From contig CALNBT010000123.1 of the NCBI GenBank assembly GCA_937874345.1, forward strand, positions 1 to 7,200: DNA of 7,200 bases, in the 5' to 3' direction. Shown here piece after piece: positions 6,386 through 7,200 of this stretch. Under the pieces are notes generated by a model. That model was given only the letters and a program-made list of their open reading frames with translations. It did no database searches and was not told the DNA's origin. The first letter of the stretch is position 1, and each line of letters starts with the position of its first letter. The stretch is from an uncultured Prevotella sp. (GTDB lineage: Bacteria; Bacteroidota; Bacteroidia; Bacteroidales; Bacteroidaceae). Position numbers and translations under genes: made by a program.

Positions 6386-7200
6386 ATGAAAAGACTGATT
6401 TTAGCGTTATTAACCATCATAACAACTGCCTGTACCGCACAAAACAGACAGGAAATTAATCTGCCTTCATGGGAATTCTCTAGAGATGGTAAGGCTTGGG
6501 AACAAGTAACAGTACCTCACGATTGGGCCATCAAAGGTCCGTTTGACAAGAAATGGGATATTCAATACGTTGCCATTTCTCAAGATGGACAAACGAAAGC
6601 CAGTGAGCAAACTGGCCGTTCTGGTGGATTACCTTGGATTGGCGAAGGACAATATCGAACAACGATCGATCTAAAGAAAAACGTTCGCCATGCAGAACTG
6701 TATTTTGATGGAGCAATGAGTGAACCAACTGTCTATGTAAATGGACAAAAAGCTGGCTTCTGGATGTATGGATACAATGCTTTCCGCATTGACATTACGC
6801 CGTTTGCCAAGCCCGGGCATAACGAAATTCGCGTACATTTGAACAATCTTGAAGAGAGCAGCCGATGGTATCCTGGTGCAGGATTGTATCGACCCGTTAA
6901 GCTCATTCTGACCGACAAGGCACGAATAGACCCTTGGGGCGTATATTTCCGCACACAATCTGTACATGATAACATGGCAACCGTTACGATTGACACACAA
7001 CTCGACGGATGTGAAGGAGCGCAAAATCTCAAAACAGAGGTTGCACTACTTGACCAAAACGACAAGGTTATCACCTCAAAATGCATTAATGCCGGAGAAA
7101 GAGGCGCCAATACGTTTACTTTCAATATCAGCAATCCTCAGCTATGGTCACCCGAAAGACCTTACTTGTACACGCTGAAAACGCGGCTGTTCAAAGGTAA
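6386..7200 (+). CDS. Exported family GH2 glycoside hydrolase (beta-galactosidase-like), N-terminal part only
   Basis: The gene runs off the right edge after 271 codons. Residues 1-18 form a signal peptide (MKRLILALLTIITTAC), cleaved either as a lipoprotein at Cys16 (TTAC, an imperfect lipobox with Thr at -3) or by signal peptidase I before Gln19. Residues about 26-175 match the GH2 N-terminal sugar-binding jelly roll: VPHDWAIKGPF (43-53), GEGQYRTTIDL (86-96), YFDGAMSEPTVYVNGQKAG (106-124), then the typical NEIRVHLNN and SSRWYPGAGLYRPV (158-171). Residues about 180-271 begin the immunoglobulin-like GH2 domain and include PQLWSPERPYLYTL (251-264). The catalytic TIM barrel and its two glutamates lie outside the window, so the substrate cannot be read; beta-galactosidase, beta-mannosidase and beta-glucuronidase all share this N-terminal plan. 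It should act in the periplasm or at the cell surface on glycans. It follows lgt by 84 bp but has its own predicted promoter. The family is firm, the specificity is not. Confidence 0.93.
   Translation, partial: MKRLILALLTIITTACTAQNRQEINLPSWEFSRDGKAWEQVTVPHDWAIKGPFDKKWDIQYVAISQDGQTKASEQTGRSGGLPWIGEGQYRTTIDLKKNVRHAELYFDGAMSEPTVYVNGQKAGFWMYGYNAFRIDITPFAKPGHNEIRVHLNNLEESSRWYPGAGLYRPVKLILTDKARIDPWGVYFRTQSVHDNMATVTIDTQLDGCEGAQNLKTEVALLDQNDKVITSKCINAGERGANTFTFNISNPQLWSPERPYLYTLKTRLFKG

Noticed and set aside
6671..7134. Overlapping 117- and 133-codon minus-strand frames
   Set aside because: Both are antisense to the GH2 sugar-binding and immunoglobulin-like domains, which are clearly coding on the plus strand.

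Overview
The window looks like chromosomal DNA from a Bacteroidota bacterium, most likely of the order Bacteroidales (Bacteroides/Prevotella type). Three things point there: the family-level character of every protein; spacers that are AT-rich and lack Shine-Dalgarno sequences; and two promoters matching the Bacteroidota sigma factor consensus (TTTG or TTG, 19 bp, TAnnTTTG), ahead of ychF and ahead of the glycoside hydrolase gene. I cannot fix the genus from sequence alone.

Layout. From 812 down to the left edge, on the minus strand, lies a long-chain polyprenyl diphosphate synthase (ispB-like) whose last residues are outside the window. An 85-bp divergent spacer (813-897) holds two perfect inverted repeats, one of them overlapping a -7-type promoter element. 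On the plus strand follow: full-length DNA polymerase I (polA, 898-3660) with 5' nuclease, proofreading and polymerase motifs all intact; a 65-residue Phd/YefM-type antitoxin (3698-3895) with no recognisable toxin beside it; a 388-bp spacer without a convincing gene that ends in a strong promoter; the ribosome-associated GTPase/ATPase YchF (4284-5387); prolipoprotein diacylglyceryl transferase Lgt (5453-6301); and the N-terminal third or so of an exported family GH2 glycoside hydrolase (from 6386, running off the right edge).

Most of the window is housekeeping: isoprenoid chain synthesis for quinone side chains, DNA repair and replication, a translation-linked ATPase and the first step of lipoprotein maturation. 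ychF and lgt are close enough (65 bp) to share a transcript. The GH2 gene has its own predicted promoter and begins the accessory, polysaccharide-degrading part; its signal peptide has a possible lipoprotein cysteine, so it may itself be a substrate of the neighbouring Lgt. I see no tRNA, rRNA, CRISPR array, insertion sequence or U-tract terminator. No clear previously undescribed system stands out. The points most worth a second look are the solitary antitoxin with the unexplained spacer behind it, and the paired inverted repeats between ispB and polA.
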